A stretch of 64,000 nucleotides of DNA from Variovorax dokdonensis (GTDB lineage: Bacteria > Pseudomonadota > Gammaproteobacteria > Burkholderiales > Burkholderiaceae_C), in contig NZ_JASZYV010000001.1 of assembly GCF_030316895.1 (NCBI RefSeq), positions 1,302,001-1,366,000 of the forward strand. Reading direction: 5' to 3'. Positions 8,455 to 17,185 of the stretch are shown one piece after another. Numbering within the stretch: the stretch's first letter is position 1; each line of letters begins with the position of its first letter. A model generated the notes under the pieces. It was not told the DNA's origin. It worked only from the letters and a program-made list of their open reading frames with translations, and made no database searches. The position numbers and the translations under genes are program-made.

Positions 8455-9119
8455 GAGTGCGGCTTGGATGGAGCGATGCCATTGCGCTCGCGTGCCTTGG
8501 CCAGCGCGGCTTCGATGATGGCGCGCTTGCGCGCGTCGCTGCTGGTCGATGGAGACGAAGGCGCGACGACGGGTGGCGTGTCGGCAGATTCGTTCTCGCC
8601 TGCGTCGGCCGCCGGTCGTGCCTGGTCGCTCATGCGAAGGGTGTGCGTCGCGTAGCGCTGCCTTGCCGCGCGCGCCTGCTCTTCGGACCAGGCCGCCCAG
8701 CCGCTTCGCCCCGGTGTCGCCACTTCCAGCGAGATGCAATCGACCGGACACACGGGAATGCACAACTCGCAGCCCGTGCAATGCGGCTCGATCACCGTGT
8801 GCATGCGCTTGTTGATGCCGACGATGGCGTCGGTGGGGCAGGCATCGAGACACAGCGTGCAGCCGATGCACCACGCTTCGTCGATGACGGCCATCATTCG
8901 CGGGCCTTCAGTGCCGAACTCCGAGCCCAGTGGACACACCGGTCGGCCGGTGATGCGCGCCAGGCGGACGATGCCTTCAGCGCCGCCGGGTGGGCATTGA
9001 TGAATGTCGGCAGCGCCATCGGCGATGGCTTGCGCATAGCCTGCGCAGTCCGCATAGCCGCAGCGCGTGCATTGCGTCTGGGGCAATGCGGCGTCGATTC
9101 GCGCAGCCAGCGTCGTCAC
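8451..9119 (-). CDS. RnfB-like iron-sulfur electron transport protein
   Basis: 222 aa soluble protein. It carries an N-terminal Fe-S domain with Cys17, Cys20, Cys25 and Cys42 (RnfB/PF04060 type), followed by two 4Fe-4S ferredoxin motifs: Cys84/87/90/94 (CIGCTLCLDACP) and Cys114/117/120/124 (CTGCELCIPVCP). It lacks the N-terminal membrane helix of true RnfB and no other rnf genes are nearby, so it is probably a stand-alone electron carrier rather than part of an Rnf complex. The C-terminal 70 residues are low-complexity. Overlaps lysE by 4 bp; 14 bp from the PHA depolymerase gene upstream. Confidence 0.85.
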   Translation of the reverse strand: MTTLAARIDAALPQTQCTRCGYADCAGYAQAIADGAADIHQCPPGGAEGIVRLARITGRPVCPLGSEFGTEGPRMMAVIDEAWCIGCTLCLDACPTDAIVGINKRMHTVIEPHCTGCELCIPVCPVDCISLEVATPGRSGWAAWSEEQARAARQRYATHTLRMSDQARPAADAGENESADTPPVVAPSSPSTSSDARKRAIIEAALAKARERNGIAPSKPHS

Positions 9120-9133
9120 TTCACCATCTGCGC

Positions 9134-10588
9134 CTATGCGGTCCCGGTCTTGCGCTTGCCTTGAGCGGAGCGCGCACGAGACGTGCCGGCGGCTGCCTTC
9201 TTCGCTGGTGCCGTTTTGACAGAAGCAGTCTTCTTCGCAGCGGCGGACTTGCGGACAACGGCCGCGGTCCGCGTGCTCACGCTGTCTTCGGAGCTGACTG
9301 CGGCGCGCGTGCTGCGGTGCGTCTGCGGCTGGTCATGCGCACTGATGAACGCCCTGACCTCCGGGTACACCTTTTCGCGCCAGCGGCGACCGCTGAAGAT
9401 GCCGTAGTGGCCCGCGCCCTTGACTTCGAGATGTCGCCGATCTGCCGATCCGACGCCGGTGCACAGGTCGTGCGCGGCTTCGGTCTGGCCCGAGCCGGAG
9501 ATGTCGTCGAGTTCGCCTTCGACCGTCAGCAGGGCGCTCGTATGGATGTCCTGTGGGCGCACGGGCTCCAACTGGCCATTGGGGTTGCGAACTTCCCATG
9601 TGCCGTGGACCAGGCGGAATTCCTGGAAAACGGTGCGGATGGTTTCGAGGTAGTAGTCCGCGTCCATGTCGAGCACGGCGTTGTACTCGTCATAGAACTT
9701 GCGGTGCGCCTCCGCGCTGGCGTCGTCGCCCTTGATCAGGTCCTTGAAATAGTCGTAGTGGCTGCTCGCATGACGGTCGGGGTTCATGGCCACGAAGCCG
9801 GTGTGCTGCAAGAAGCCCGGGTAGACGCGGCGCCCTTCTCCAGGGAAGCCCTGGGGCACCCTGTAGATGACGTTGTTCTCGAACCATTCGAAGCTCTTGT
9901 TCATCGCCAGGTTGTTGACCGCCGTGGGCGACTTGCGTGCGTCGATGGGCCCGCCCATCATGGTCAACGACAGGGGCAGCGTTTCGCCTCGGCTTGCCAT
10001 CAGCGAGACTGCCGCCAGCACCGGCACTGTCGGCTGGCAGACGCTGACCACGTGGCAATGGCCGTAGTTGTGCTGCAGGTGGCGAATGAAATCCTCGACA
10101 TAGTTGATGTAGTCGTCGAGGTGGAACTTGCCGTCCGAAAGCGGCACCAGCCGCGCGTTCTTCCAATCGGTGATGTAGACCTTGTGGTCTTGCAGCATGG
10201 TGCGCACGGTATCGCGCAGCAAGGTGGCGTAGTGGCCGGACAGCGGCGCCACGATCAGCACAACGGGCTGCTTCTTGAGTGCGGAAAGCGTGTTCGGATC
10301 GTCGGTGAAGCGCTTGAAGCGGCGCAGCTGGCAGAAGGGCTTCTCAAGCTCGACCATCTCCTGGATGACCACCTCGGCATCGCCGACCGGCACCGACTTG
10401 ATGTTGAACTCGGGCTTTTCGTAGTCCTTGCCCAGTCGATAGAGCAAGTCGTAGGCCGCGGACACTCGCTGCGCCATGGGAAACTGGCTGAAGCCGGAGC
10501 CGCTGCCGAACAACTTCGACGCCGCTTGAGCGAAGTCGGCAAAAGGCTCCATCAGGGAGCGTTGGGCTTCGTAGAACTGATACAACAT
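9134..10588 (-). CDS. phaZ: Intracellular polyhydroxyalkanoate depolymerase with Lys/Ala-rich tail
   Basis: 484 aa. The first 420 residues match Ralstonia-type intracellular PhaZ, which mobilises PHB granules by thiolysis or hydrolysis: N-terminus MLYQFYEAQRSLMEPF, catalytic Cys184 in VVSVCQPTVPVLAAVSLM (Cys183 in R. eutropha PhaZ1), and C-terminal GAGHYGIFSGRRWREKVYPEVR with the catalytic His. The last 60 residues are a Lys/Ala/Thr-rich basic tail with repeated AAAKK/APAKK, not present in the 419-aa R. eutropha enzyme. It resembles histone H1-like tails of PhaF and PhaM and may tether granules to the nucleoid (inference). Confidence 0.92.
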   Translation of the reverse strand: MLYQFYEAQRSLMEPFADFAQAASKLFGSGSGFSQFPMAQRVSAAYDLLYRLGKDYEKPEFNIKSVPVGDAEVVIQEMVELEKPFCQLRRFKRFTDDPNTLSALKKQPVVLIVAPLSGHYATLLRDTVRTMLQDHKVYITDWKNARLVPLSDGKFHLDDYINYVEDFIRHLQHNYGHCHVVSVCQPTVPVLAAVSLMASRGETLPLSLTMMGGPIDARKSPTAVNNLAMNKSFEWFENNVIYRVPQGFPGEGRRVYPGFLQHTGFVAMNPDRHASSHYDYFKDLIKGDDASAEAHRKFYDEYNAVLDMDADYYLETIRTVFQEFRLVHGTWEVRNPNGQLEPVRPQDIHTSALLTVEGELDDISGSGQTEAAHDLCTGVGSADRRHLEVKGAGHYGIFSGRRWREKVYPEVRAFISAHDQPQTHRSTRAAVSSEDSVSTRTAAVVRKSAAAKKTASVKTAPAKKAAAGTSRARSAQGKRKTGTA

Positions 10589-10616
10589 CGCGGCAACCCT
10601 TACTTTTTATGCGTTG

Positions 10617-10636
10617 TGCTGCAGTGCAATATAGCA
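10617..10636 (-). promoter_or_regulatory. Candidate phaZ promoter with PhaR-like TGC-rich operator
   Basis: On the minus strand an extended -10 element TGC-TATATT (10636-10628) lies about 40 bp upstream of phaZ. Overlapping the expected transcription start is TTGCACTGCAGCA (10629-10617), a TGC/GCA-rich element resembling sites bound by the PHA regulator PhaR upstream of phasin genes. No good -35 hexamer is seen. PhaR control is inferred from this resemblance and gene function only. Confidence 0.4.
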
Positions 10637-10737
10637 GCGGGTCGCAACTTTCTGCAGAGGGCTGTTCCCAATGCGACTGCCGGAAGTGTCCATTAATTGT
10701 CAAGGCACGGATCGACGCTCCTTGACACTTATAAGCC

Positions 10738-11937
10738 TCAGCTCAGGACCTTGGCGATGCTCTGGCAAACGTAGTCGATGTTCTTGCTGTTGAGTGCCGC
10801 GACGCACATGCGGCCGGTGTCGGTGCCGTAGACCCCGTACTCGTTGCGCAACGTCACCATCTGGTCCTTGGTCAGGCCGGAATAGCTGAACATGCCGATC
10901 TGCTGGGTGATGAAGCTCATGTCGCGCTGCACACCTGCAGCCTTGAGCCCGTCGACCAGCTTGTGGCGCATGGCCTTGATGCGTTCGCGCATCTCGGCCA
11001 GTTCCTTTTCCCAGACGGCGCGGCGTGCCGGGTCGCCGAGCACCGCTGCGACAACCGCGCCGCCGTGGATGGGTGGGTTGCTGTAGTTGGTGCGGATGGC
11101 GATCTTCAGCTGCGAAAGCACGCGCGCGGCCTCGTCCTTGTCGGCGCACAACACCGACAGTGCGCCCACGCGCTCGCCGTAGAGGCTGAAGCTCTTCGAG
11201 AACGAGGTCGAGACAAAAAAGCTCAGACCTGCGGCGACGAACTTGCCGATCACCGCGCCGTCTTCGGCGATGCCGTAGCCGAAGCCCTGATAAGCCATGT
11301 CGAGGAAGGGCACCAGGTGCTTGGCGCGAACCACGCCGATGACCTGATCCCACTGGTCGGGGGTCAGGTCGTAGCCCGTCGGGTTGTGGCAGCAGGCGTG
11401 CAGCACGACGATGGTGCCGGACGCGGCCGAGCCCAGGGCCTCGAGCATGCCGTCGAAGTTCACGCCGCGCTTTTCGGCGTCGTAGTACGGGTAGGCCTCG
11501 ACATTGAAACCGGCGTTGGTGAACAGGGCGCGGTGGTTCTCCCAGCTGGGATCGCTGATCAGCACCTTGGCGTCGGGGTTGACCTTCTTGAGGAAGTCGG
11601 CGCCCACCTTGAGGCCGCCCGTGCCGCCGATGGCCTGGATGGTGGCCACGCGGCCCGACTTGACGGGTTCGCTGTCAGCGCCGAACACCAGGCCCTTGAC
11701 GGCGTTGTCGTAGGCGGCGATGCCGTCGATGGGCAGGTAGCCGCGTGCCGAGGGTGCCTTCATCATGTCCGCTTCTGCCGCCTTGACGCATTCGAGCAGG
11801 GGCAGTTTGCCGTTGTCGTCGTAGTACACGCCCACGCCCAGATTGACCTTGTTGGGGTTGGTGTCGGCAGCGTACTGCTCGTTCAGGCCCAGGATCGGGT
11901 CGCGCGGCGCCATTTCGACGGCGGTGAAGATAGACAT
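10738..11937 (-). CDS. Aromatic amino acid / aspartate aminotransferase
   Basis: PLP-dependent class I aminotransferase, 399 aa, interconverting aspartate, tyrosine or phenylalanine and their 2-oxo acids with 2-oxoglutarate. It resembles E. coli AspC/TyrB end to end: N-terminal AVEMAPRDPILGLNEQYAAD, LGVGVYYDDNGKLPLLECV, NPTGYDLTPDQW, and the PLP lysine in STSFSKSFSLYGERVGAL. The start MSIFTAVEM fits family length; a frame extending 22 codons upstream lacks homology. AAGGA lies about 9 nt upstream. Divergent from uvrB. AspC and TyrB specificity cannot be separated by eye, so no symbol is given. Confidence 0.92.
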   Translation of the reverse strand: MSIFTAVEMAPRDPILGLNEQYAADTNPNKVNLGVGVYYDDNGKLPLLECVKAAEADMMKAPSARGYLPIDGIAAYDNAVKGLVFGADSEPVKSGRVATIQAIGGTGGLKVGADFLKKVNPDAKVLISDPSWENHRALFTNAGFNVEAYPYYDAEKRGVNFDGMLEALGSAASGTIVVLHACCHNPTGYDLTPDQWDQVIGVVRAKHLVPFLDMAYQGFGYGIAEDGAVIGKFVAAGLSFFVSTSFSKSFSLYGERVGALSVLCADKDEAARVLSQLKIAIRTNYSNPPIHGGAVVAAVLGDPARRAVWEKELAEMRERIKAMRHKLVDGLKAAGVQRDMSFITQQIGMFSYSGLTKDQMVTLRNEYGVYGTDTGRMCVAALNSKNIDYVCQSIAKVLS

Positions 11938-12080
11938 GTTGGAGGAATCCTTAGGGTGTCGGTCGATTCGCCCGTTTTGAAAGAGAAGGACGGGCTTTTC
12001 CATGAACTGGCGGCAGGGTTTAACCTATCCAGTTCCCTTGAATTTTAACGTTTGCGCCGCACCTGCTCCGGGATCACCCT

Positions 12081-14189
12081 ATGCCAGCTTCTCCCGAAAT
12101 TGCTCTTGTGCCGGTCGAAGCCGGTGCCGACGACCCCGCCAAGCCGGGTCAGTTCGTTCGTTACCCGGATTCGCCTTTCGAGTTGTTCCAGCCGTATCCC
12201 CCGGCAGGCGACCAGCCTGCGGCCATCGACAAGCTGGTGGAAGGCGTCCAGGACGGCGAGGTCTTTCAGACCCTCCTGGGCGTGACCGGTTCGGGCAAGA
12301 CCTTCACCATGGCCAACGTCATCGCGCGCCTGGGACGGCCGGCCATCGTTTTCGCCCCCAACAAGACACTGGCCGCGCAGCTCTACAGCGAGTTTCGCGA
12401 GTTCTTCCCGAAGAATGCCGTCGAGTATTTCGTCAGCTACTACGACTACTACCAACCCGAGGCCTATGTGCCTCAGCGCGACCTGTTCATCGAGAAGGAC
12501 AGCTCGATCAACGAGCACATCGAGCAGATGCGCCTGTCGGCCACCAAGAGTGTTCTTGAGCGCCGAGATACGGTGATCGTCGCGACGGTGAGCGCCATCT
12601 ACGGCATTGGCGCCCCTGAGGACTACACGCAGATGCGCTTCATCCTTCGGGTGGGCGACAAGATCGATCAGCGCGACGTCATCGGGCGCCTCATCCGCAT
12701 GCAGTACACGCGCAACGAGAACGACTTCGTGCGCGGGGCGTTTCGCGTTCGTGGCGACACGATCGACGTGTTCCCGGCCGAACACAGCGAACTGGCCATC
12801 CGCATCGAACTTTTCGACGACGAAGTCGAATCGCTGCAATTGTTCGACCCACTCACCGGGCGCATCCGGCAGAAGATTCCGCGGTTCACCATCTATCCCT
12901 CGAGCCACTACGTGACGCCGCGCGACAAGGTGCTGCGTGCCGTCGAAACCATCAAGCTCGAACTGGACAGTCGGCTCAAGGAGCTGTTGAACGACGGCAA
13001 GCTGGTCGAAGCCCAGCGACTGGAACAGCGCACCCGGTTCGACCTGGAGATGCTGGCCGAGATCGGGCACTGCAAGGGCATCGAGAACTACACGCGCCAC
13101 CTCTCGGGCGCCGCGCCGGGCGATCCGCCAGCGACGCTGACGGACTACATGCCCAAGGACGCGGTGATGTTCCTGGACGAAAGCCACCAGATGATCGGCC
13201 AGTTGAGTGCCATGTACAACGGCGACCGCTCCCGCAAGACGACGCTGGTGGAATATGGCTTTCGCCTGCCGTCTGCGTTGGACAACCGTCCGCTCAAGTT
13301 CGAGGAGTTCGAGCGGCGCATGCGCCAGTGCATCTTCGTGTCGGCCACGCCTGCCGACTACGAGAAGCAGCATGCGGGGCAGGTGGTGGAGCAGCTGGTG
13401 CGCCCCACCGGACTGATCGATCCGCTGGTTCAGGTGCGTCCGGCAACCCATCAGGTGGACGATGTGCTGCAGGAAATCCGCCTTCGGGTGGAGCTTGGCG
13501 AGCGCGTGCTGATCACCACCCTGACCAAGCGGATGGCCGAGCAACTGACCGACTACCTCTCCGACAACGGCGTGAAGGTTCGCTACCTGCACAGCGACGT
13601 CGACACCGTGGAACGCGTGGAGATCATCCGCGACCTGCGCCTGGGTGCCTTCGACGTGCTCGTCGGCATCAACCTGCTGCGCGAAGGCCTGGACATCCCG
13701 GAAGTCTCGCTGGTGGCGATCCTGGATGCCGACAAGGAAGGTTTCTTGCGCGCCGAGCGATCGCTGATCCAGACCATCGGCCGGGCGGCGCGCAACCTCA
13801 ATGGCACGGCCATCCTCTACGCCGACCGCATCACCGATTCGATGAAGAAGGCCATGGACGAGACCGAGCGCCGCCGCGCCCGGCAGATCGCCTTCAACGA
13901 GGCGAATGGCATCACGCCGCGCAGCATCGTCAAGCGGGTGCGCGACCTCATCGACGGCGTCTACAGCGAAAAGAGTGGCAAGGAGCAAGCCCAGCGCGAG
14001 GTCGACCGCGCCCGCGTGGAAGACATGAGCGAAAAGGACGTGGCCCGGGAGATCAAGCGCCTGGAAAAGCAGATGCTCGAGCACGCACGCAACCTCGAAT
14101 TCGAGAAGGCGGCGCGGGTGCGCGACCAGTTGGCGCATCTGCGGGAGCAGGCCTTCGGCGCTTCAGGCGGCGACCACGTCGCGGCTTGA
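12081..14189 (+). CDS. uvrB: Excinuclease ABC subunit UvrB
   Basis: 702 aa DNA-damage recognition helicase of nucleotide excision repair, working with UvrA and UvrC. Walker A GVTGSGKT at 67-74, damage-probing beta-hairpin [16 protein letters not shown] near 110, helicase motif LDESHQ, motifs V and VI ([29 protein letters not shown]), and a C-terminal UvrC-interacting coiled-coil ([30 protein letters not shown]). About 30 extra residues precede the usual start ([16 protein letters not shown]). No LexA-type CTGT-N8-ACAG box is visible in the 143-bp intergenic region, so SOS control is not supported here. Confidence 0.98.
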   Translation: MPASPEIALVPVEAGADDPAKPGQFVRYPDSPFELFQPYPPAGDQPAAIDKLVEGVQDGEVFQTLLGVTGSGKTFTMANVIARLGRPAIVFAPNKTLAAQLYSEFREFFPKNAVEYFVSYYDYYQPEAYVPQRDLFIEKDSSINEHIEQMRLSATKSVLERRDTVIVATVSAIYGIGAPEDYTQMRFILRVGDKIDQRDVIGRLIRMQYTRNENDFVRGAFRVRGDTIDVFPAEHSELAIRIELFDDEVESLQLFDPLTGRIRQKIPRFTIYPSSHYVTPRDKVLRAVETIKLELDSRLKELLNDGKLVEAQRLEQRTRFDLEMLAEIGHCKGIENYTRHLSGAAPGDPPATLTDYMPKDAVMFLDESHQMIGQLSAMYNGDRSRKTTLVEYGFRLPSALDNRPLKFEEFERRMRQCIFVSATPADYEKQHAGQVVEQLVRPTGLIDPLVQVRPATHQVDDVLQEIRLRVELGERVLITTLTKRMAEQLTDYLSDNGVKVRYLHSDVDTVERVEIIRDLRLGAFDVLVGINLLREGLDIPEVSLVAILDADKEGFLRAERSLIQTIGRAARNLNGTAILYADRITDSMKKAMDETERRRARQIAFNEANGITPRSIVKRVRDLIDGVYSEKSGKEQAQREVDRARVEDMSEKDVAREIKRLEKQMLEHARNLEFEKAARVRDQLAHLREQAFGASGGDHVAA

Positions 14190-14280
14190 AGCGGGAGAAG
14201 TATCTTTCTGTGAACTTTTGGCCCGGACAAATATCACAGAAAGGCATGGAATCGGTGTTAACCCGGTAGATCTGTGGAAT

Positions 14281-14310
14281 CTGCTATACTTGAGTCAATT
14301 ACTCAACAAC
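14281..14310 (+). promoter_or_regulatory. isc operon promoter with IscR type 1-like operator
   Basis: An extended -10 (TGC-TATACT, 14282-14290) is immediately followed and overlapped by the inverted repeat TTGAGT-CAATT-ACTCAA (14290-14306). Its position over the start point and its ATAC-TTGA(G)T half-site resemble type 1 sites bound by [2Fe-2S]-IscR. It lies about 150 bp upstream of iscR, so iscR autorepression is the natural reading. There is no convincing -35 hexamer. Confidence 0.65.
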
Positions 14311-14452
14311 AGCAGAAACTTCGCGATGAAGGGCCGGCTCCAACGCTTTGGACGAGTTCCAGAGACCAAGGTCGCCGGTTAGGGCGGAGACGGGTCACTG
14401 GGGTCACGAGTCCCGGTGTCATTTCAACGGTAAGCACGTCAAGGAGCTTGCG

Positions 14453-14989
14453 ATGCGTCTCACTACTAAAGGCCGTTTTGCGGTCACTGCCATGATCGAT
14501 CTGGCCTTGCGTCAGAACTCTGGCCCCGTCACGCTTGCTGCGATCAGCCAGCGTCAACAGATTTCGCTGTCCTATCTGGAACAGTTGTTCGGCAAGCTGC
14601 GCCGTCACGAGCTGGTCGAGTCGACGCGCGGCCCTGGCGGCGGTTACTCGCTGGGCCGCAAGGCTTCCGAGATCACCGTGGCCGACATCATCGTGTCGGT
14701 CGACGAGCCGATCGATGCCACCCAGTGTGGCGGCAAGGAAAACTGCCTGGGTGAGGCCGGCCGGTGCATGACGCACGAGCTTTGGGCATCGCTCAACCAG
14801 CGCATGGTCGAGTTCCTGGATTCCGTCACTTTGCAGAAGCTGGTGGACGATCAGCTCGCCAAGGGTGTGACGGTGGAGAACAAGCCGGCCGTGAAGCGTG
14901 CGATTTCGTCGCAGCCGGTCGTCAAGCCGATCCGCGTGAACGCGCCCAACTCGGTGTTCGCCCTGGGCAACGCCTTCGCCAAGTCCTGA
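14453..14989 (+). CDS. iscR: Fe-S cluster assembly transcriptional regulator IscR
   Basis: 178 aa Rrf2-family regulator that senses Fe-S sufficiency. MRLTTKGRFAVTAMIDLAL opens the winged helix; recognition region SLSYLEQLFGKLRRHELVESTRGPGGGY; cluster ligands Cys92, Cys98 and Cys105 with His108 in CGGKENCLGEAGRCMTH. The last Cys spacing is one residue longer than in E. coli. The start is supported by AAGGAG and by family alignment; a longer upstream frame is not conserved-looking. First gene of the isc operon, preceded by a probable IscR site. Confidence 0.97.
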   Translation: MRLTTKGRFAVTAMIDLALRQNSGPVTLAAISQRQQISLSYLEQLFGKLRRHELVESTRGPGGGYSLGRKASEITVADIIVSVDEPIDATQCGGKENCLGEAGRCMTHELWASLNQRMVEFLDSVTLQKLVDDQLAKGVTVENKPAVKRAISSQPVVKPIRVNAPNSVFALGNAFAKS

Positions 14990-15004
14990 TGCGATGCACC
15001 GAGG

Positions 15005-15033
15005 CCGTGGCCGGGCCTGCGGGTCCGGCACGG
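15005..15033 (+). other. iscR-iscS intergenic hairpin
   Basis: GC-rich imperfect inverted repeat: CCGTG-g-CCGG, loop of about 10 nt, CCGG-CACGG. There is no T-tract, so it is not an intrinsic terminator. In E. coli the iscR-iscS spacer is structured and protects iscR mRNA when iscSUA is degraded; a similar role here is inference. Confidence 0.35.
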
Positions 15034-15100
15034 CGATGAATCGCGCCTGCGACCCATTTTTCTGATCAAGCGCCAGCCAAACGCCAGCCAAGAGCCTGTC

Positions 15101-16321
15101 ATGGACGTTACGCCCCATTTCCCCATTTACCTCGACTACGGCGCGACCACACCGGTGGATCCGCGCGTCGTCGACGCCATGATTCCGTGGCTGCGCGAGC
15201 ACTACGGCAATCCGGCTTCACGCAGCCACGCGTGGGGCTGGGAAGCCGAGGAGGCTGTTGAAAAGGCGCGCGCCCAGGTGGCCGAACTCATTGGCGCGGA
15301 TCCGCGCGAGATCGTCTGGACGTCGGGCGCAACCGAATCGAACAACCTGGCCCTGAAGGGGGCTGCCCACTTCTACAAGGGCAAGGGCAAGCACCTGATC
15401 ACGGTGAAGACTGAGCACAAGGCGGTTCTCGACACCATGCGCGAACTGGAGCGCCAGGGCTTCGAGGTGACCTACCTCGACGTGCAGGAAGACGGCTTGC
15501 TCGACCTGGATGCCTTCAAGGCGGCCATCCGCCCCGACACCATCCTGGCGAGCGTGATGTTCGTCAACAACGAGATCGGCGTCATCCAGGACGTCGTGGC
15601 GCTGGGCAACATTTGCCGTGAAAAGGGCGTGATCTTCCATGTCGACGCCGCGCAGGCGACCGGCAAGGTCGAGATCGACATGGCCACCTTGCCCATCGAC
15701 CTGATGAGCCTGGCGTCGCACAAGACTTATGGCCCCAAGGGCATCGGCGCGCTGTATGTGCGTCGCAAGCCGCGCGTGCGGCTCGAGGCCCAGATGCACG
15801 GTGGTGGCCACGAGCGCGGCATGCGTTCGGGCACGCTGCCTACGCACCAGATCGTCGGCATGGGCGAGGCTTTCCGCATTGCCCGTGAAGAGATGGCGCA
15901 AGACCTCGCCAAGGCCCGCGCCCTGCAGCAACGCCTGCTCGATGGCCTGAAGGACGTGGAACAGGTGTTCGTCAATGGCGACCTGGAGCGCCGCGTGCCG
16001 CACAACCTGAACATGAGCTTCAACTTCGTCGAGGGCGAGTCGCTCATCATGGGCATCAAGGGTCTCGCCGTGTCCAGCGGCTCGGCCTGCACTTCGGCCA
16101 GCCTGGAGCCGAGCTATGTGCTGCGCGCGCTTGGTCGCAGCGACGAATTGGCCCACAGCAGCCTGCGCATGACCATCGGCCGCTTCACCACCGAAGAAGA
16201 AATCGACTACGCCGTCTCCACCATCCGCCACAACGTGGCGAAGCTGCGCGAACTGAGCCCCTTGTGGGAGATGTTCAAGGACGGCGTCGACCTCAGCACG
16301 ATTCAATGGTCTGCGCACTGA
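15101..16321 (+). CDS. iscS: Cysteine desulfurase IscS
   Basis: 406 aa PLP enzyme that converts cysteine to alanine and passes persulfide sulfur to IscU and other acceptors. Motifs: [32 protein letters not shown] (stacking His), [14 protein letters not shown] Lys in [17 protein letters not shown], and the mobile catalytic Cys in [17 protein letters not shown]. Length and the C-terminal IscU-binding end ([18 protein letters not shown]) match group I IscS. 111 bp downstream of iscR, 52 bp before iscU. Confidence 0.98.
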   Translation: MDVTPHFPIYLDYGATTPVDPRVVDAMIPWLREHYGNPASRSHAWGWEAEEAVEKARAQVAELIGADPREIVWTSGATESNNLALKGAAHFYKGKGKHLITVKTEHKAVLDTMRELERQGFEVTYLDVQEDGLLDLDAFKAAIRPDTILASVMFVNNEIGVIQDVVALGNICREKGVIFHVDAAQATGKVEIDMATLPIDLMSLASHKTYGPKGIGALYVRRKPRVRLEAQMHGGGHERGMRSGTLPTHQIVGMGEAFRIAREEMAQDLAKARALQQRLLDGLKDVEQVFVNGDLERRVPHNLNMSFNFVEGESLIMGIKGLAVSSGSACTSASLEPSYVLRALGRSDELAHSSLRMTIGRFTTEEEIDYAVSTIRHNVAKLRELSPLWEMFKDGVDLSTIQWSAH

Positions 16322-16373
16322 CGCGGTGAGTCGCTGACGACGCACACAAAACACAAAGATCGAGAGGTACCCC

Positions 16374-16784
16374 ATGGCTTATTCATCCAAGGTCATCGAC
16401 CACTACGAAAACCCCCGCAATGTCGGCTCCTTCGACAAGGGCGACGACAGCGTCGGCACCGGCATGGTGGGCGCGCCTGCCTGCGGCGACGTCATGAAGC
16501 TGCAGATCAAGGTCAATCCCGACACCGGCGTGATCGAAGACGCGCGCTTCAAGACCTATGGCTGCGGCTCCGCGATTGCTTCCTCCTCGCTCGTGACCGA
16601 GTGGGTGAAGGGCAAGACGCTGGACGAGGCAGCTGCGCTCAAGAACGCGCAGATCGCCGAAGAGCTGGCGTTGCCGCCGGTGAAGATTCACTGCTCCATC
16701 TTGGCCGAGGACGCCATCAAGGCAGCCGTGAGCGACTACAAGCAGAAGCACGGCGCCGCTGCGGCGACCGAGGCGACGCACTGA
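16374..16784 (+). CDS. iscU: Fe-S cluster assembly scaffold IscU
   Basis: 136 aa scaffold on which [2Fe-2S] clusters form from IscS sulfur. All ligands are present: Cys37 with Asp39 (APACGD), Cys64 ([11 protein letters not shown]) and Cys107 (IHCS). The HscA recognition motif LPPVK is at residues 100-104. The C-terminus has about 8 extra residues (AAAATEATH) compared with E. coli. The next gene starts 3 bp after the stop. Confidence 0.98.
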   Translation: MAYSSKVIDHYENPRNVGSFDKGDDSVGTGMVGAPACGDVMKLQIKVNPDTGVIEDARFKTYGCGSAIASSSLVTEWVKGKTLDEAAALKNAQIAEELALPPVKIHCSILAEDAIKAAVSDYKQKHGAAAATEATH

Positions 16785-16786
16785 AG

Positions 16787-17110
16787 ATGCCCGTTACCCT
16801 CACGGAGGCCGCAGCCCGCCACGTCAACAAGTACCTCGCCAAGCGTGGCAAGGGCCTGGGCGTGCGCCTGGGCGTCAAGACGACGGGTTGTTCCGGCCTG
16901 GCCTACAAGCTTGAATACGTCGACGAGACTTCGCCCGAAGACGTGGTGTTCGAGGACCAAGGTGTGAAGGTGCTGATCGATCCGAAGAGCCTGGCCTATC
17001 TGGACGGCACCCAGCTGGATTTCGTGCGCGAGGGTTTGAACGAAGGCTTCAAGTTCAACAACCCCAACGAGCGCGACCGCTGTGGTTGTGGCGAAAGCTT
17101 CCGGATCTAG
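16787..17110 (+). CDS. iscA: Iron-sulfur cluster assembly protein IscA
   Basis: 107 aa A-type carrier that delivers clusters, especially [4Fe-4S], to apoproteins. The three conserved cysteines are Cys35 (TTGCSGLAY), Cys99 and Cys101 (DRCGCGESF). The ATG at 16787 gives family length; a frame open further upstream lies inside iscU. It is followed directly by an intrinsic terminator before hscB. Confidence 0.97.
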   Translation: MPVTLTEAAARHVNKYLAKRGKGLGVRLGVKTTGCSGLAYKLEYVDETSPEDVVFEDQGVKVLIDPKSLAYLDGTQLDFVREGLNEGFKFNNPNERDRCGCGESFRI

Positions 17111-17149
17111 ATTCCACCGCGGGGGCGCGTACCCCGTTGAAAATCAGGC

Positions 17150-17179
17150 GCCGCCGTGTCTTGGACAGGCGGCTTTTTT
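17150..17179 (+). terminator. Intrinsic terminator between iscA and hscB
   Basis: Stem GCCGCC-g-TGTC / GACA-GGCGGC with a one-base bulge and a TTG loop, followed by TTTTTT. It has the full features of a Rho-independent terminator in the plus direction and ends 6 nt before the hscB ATG. Partial readthrough would place hscB-hscA-fdx at a lower level than iscRSUA. Confidence 0.8.
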
Positions 17180-17185
17180 CTGCTT

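Noticed and set aside
12045..14138. Antisense open frame of about 700 codons opposite uvrB
   Set aside because: Shadow of uvrB; low-complexity translation without family resemblance.
15005..15033. iscR-iscS hairpin as a Rho-independent terminator
   Set aside because: There is no T-tract after the stem, and the following genes must be expressed from the same promoter.
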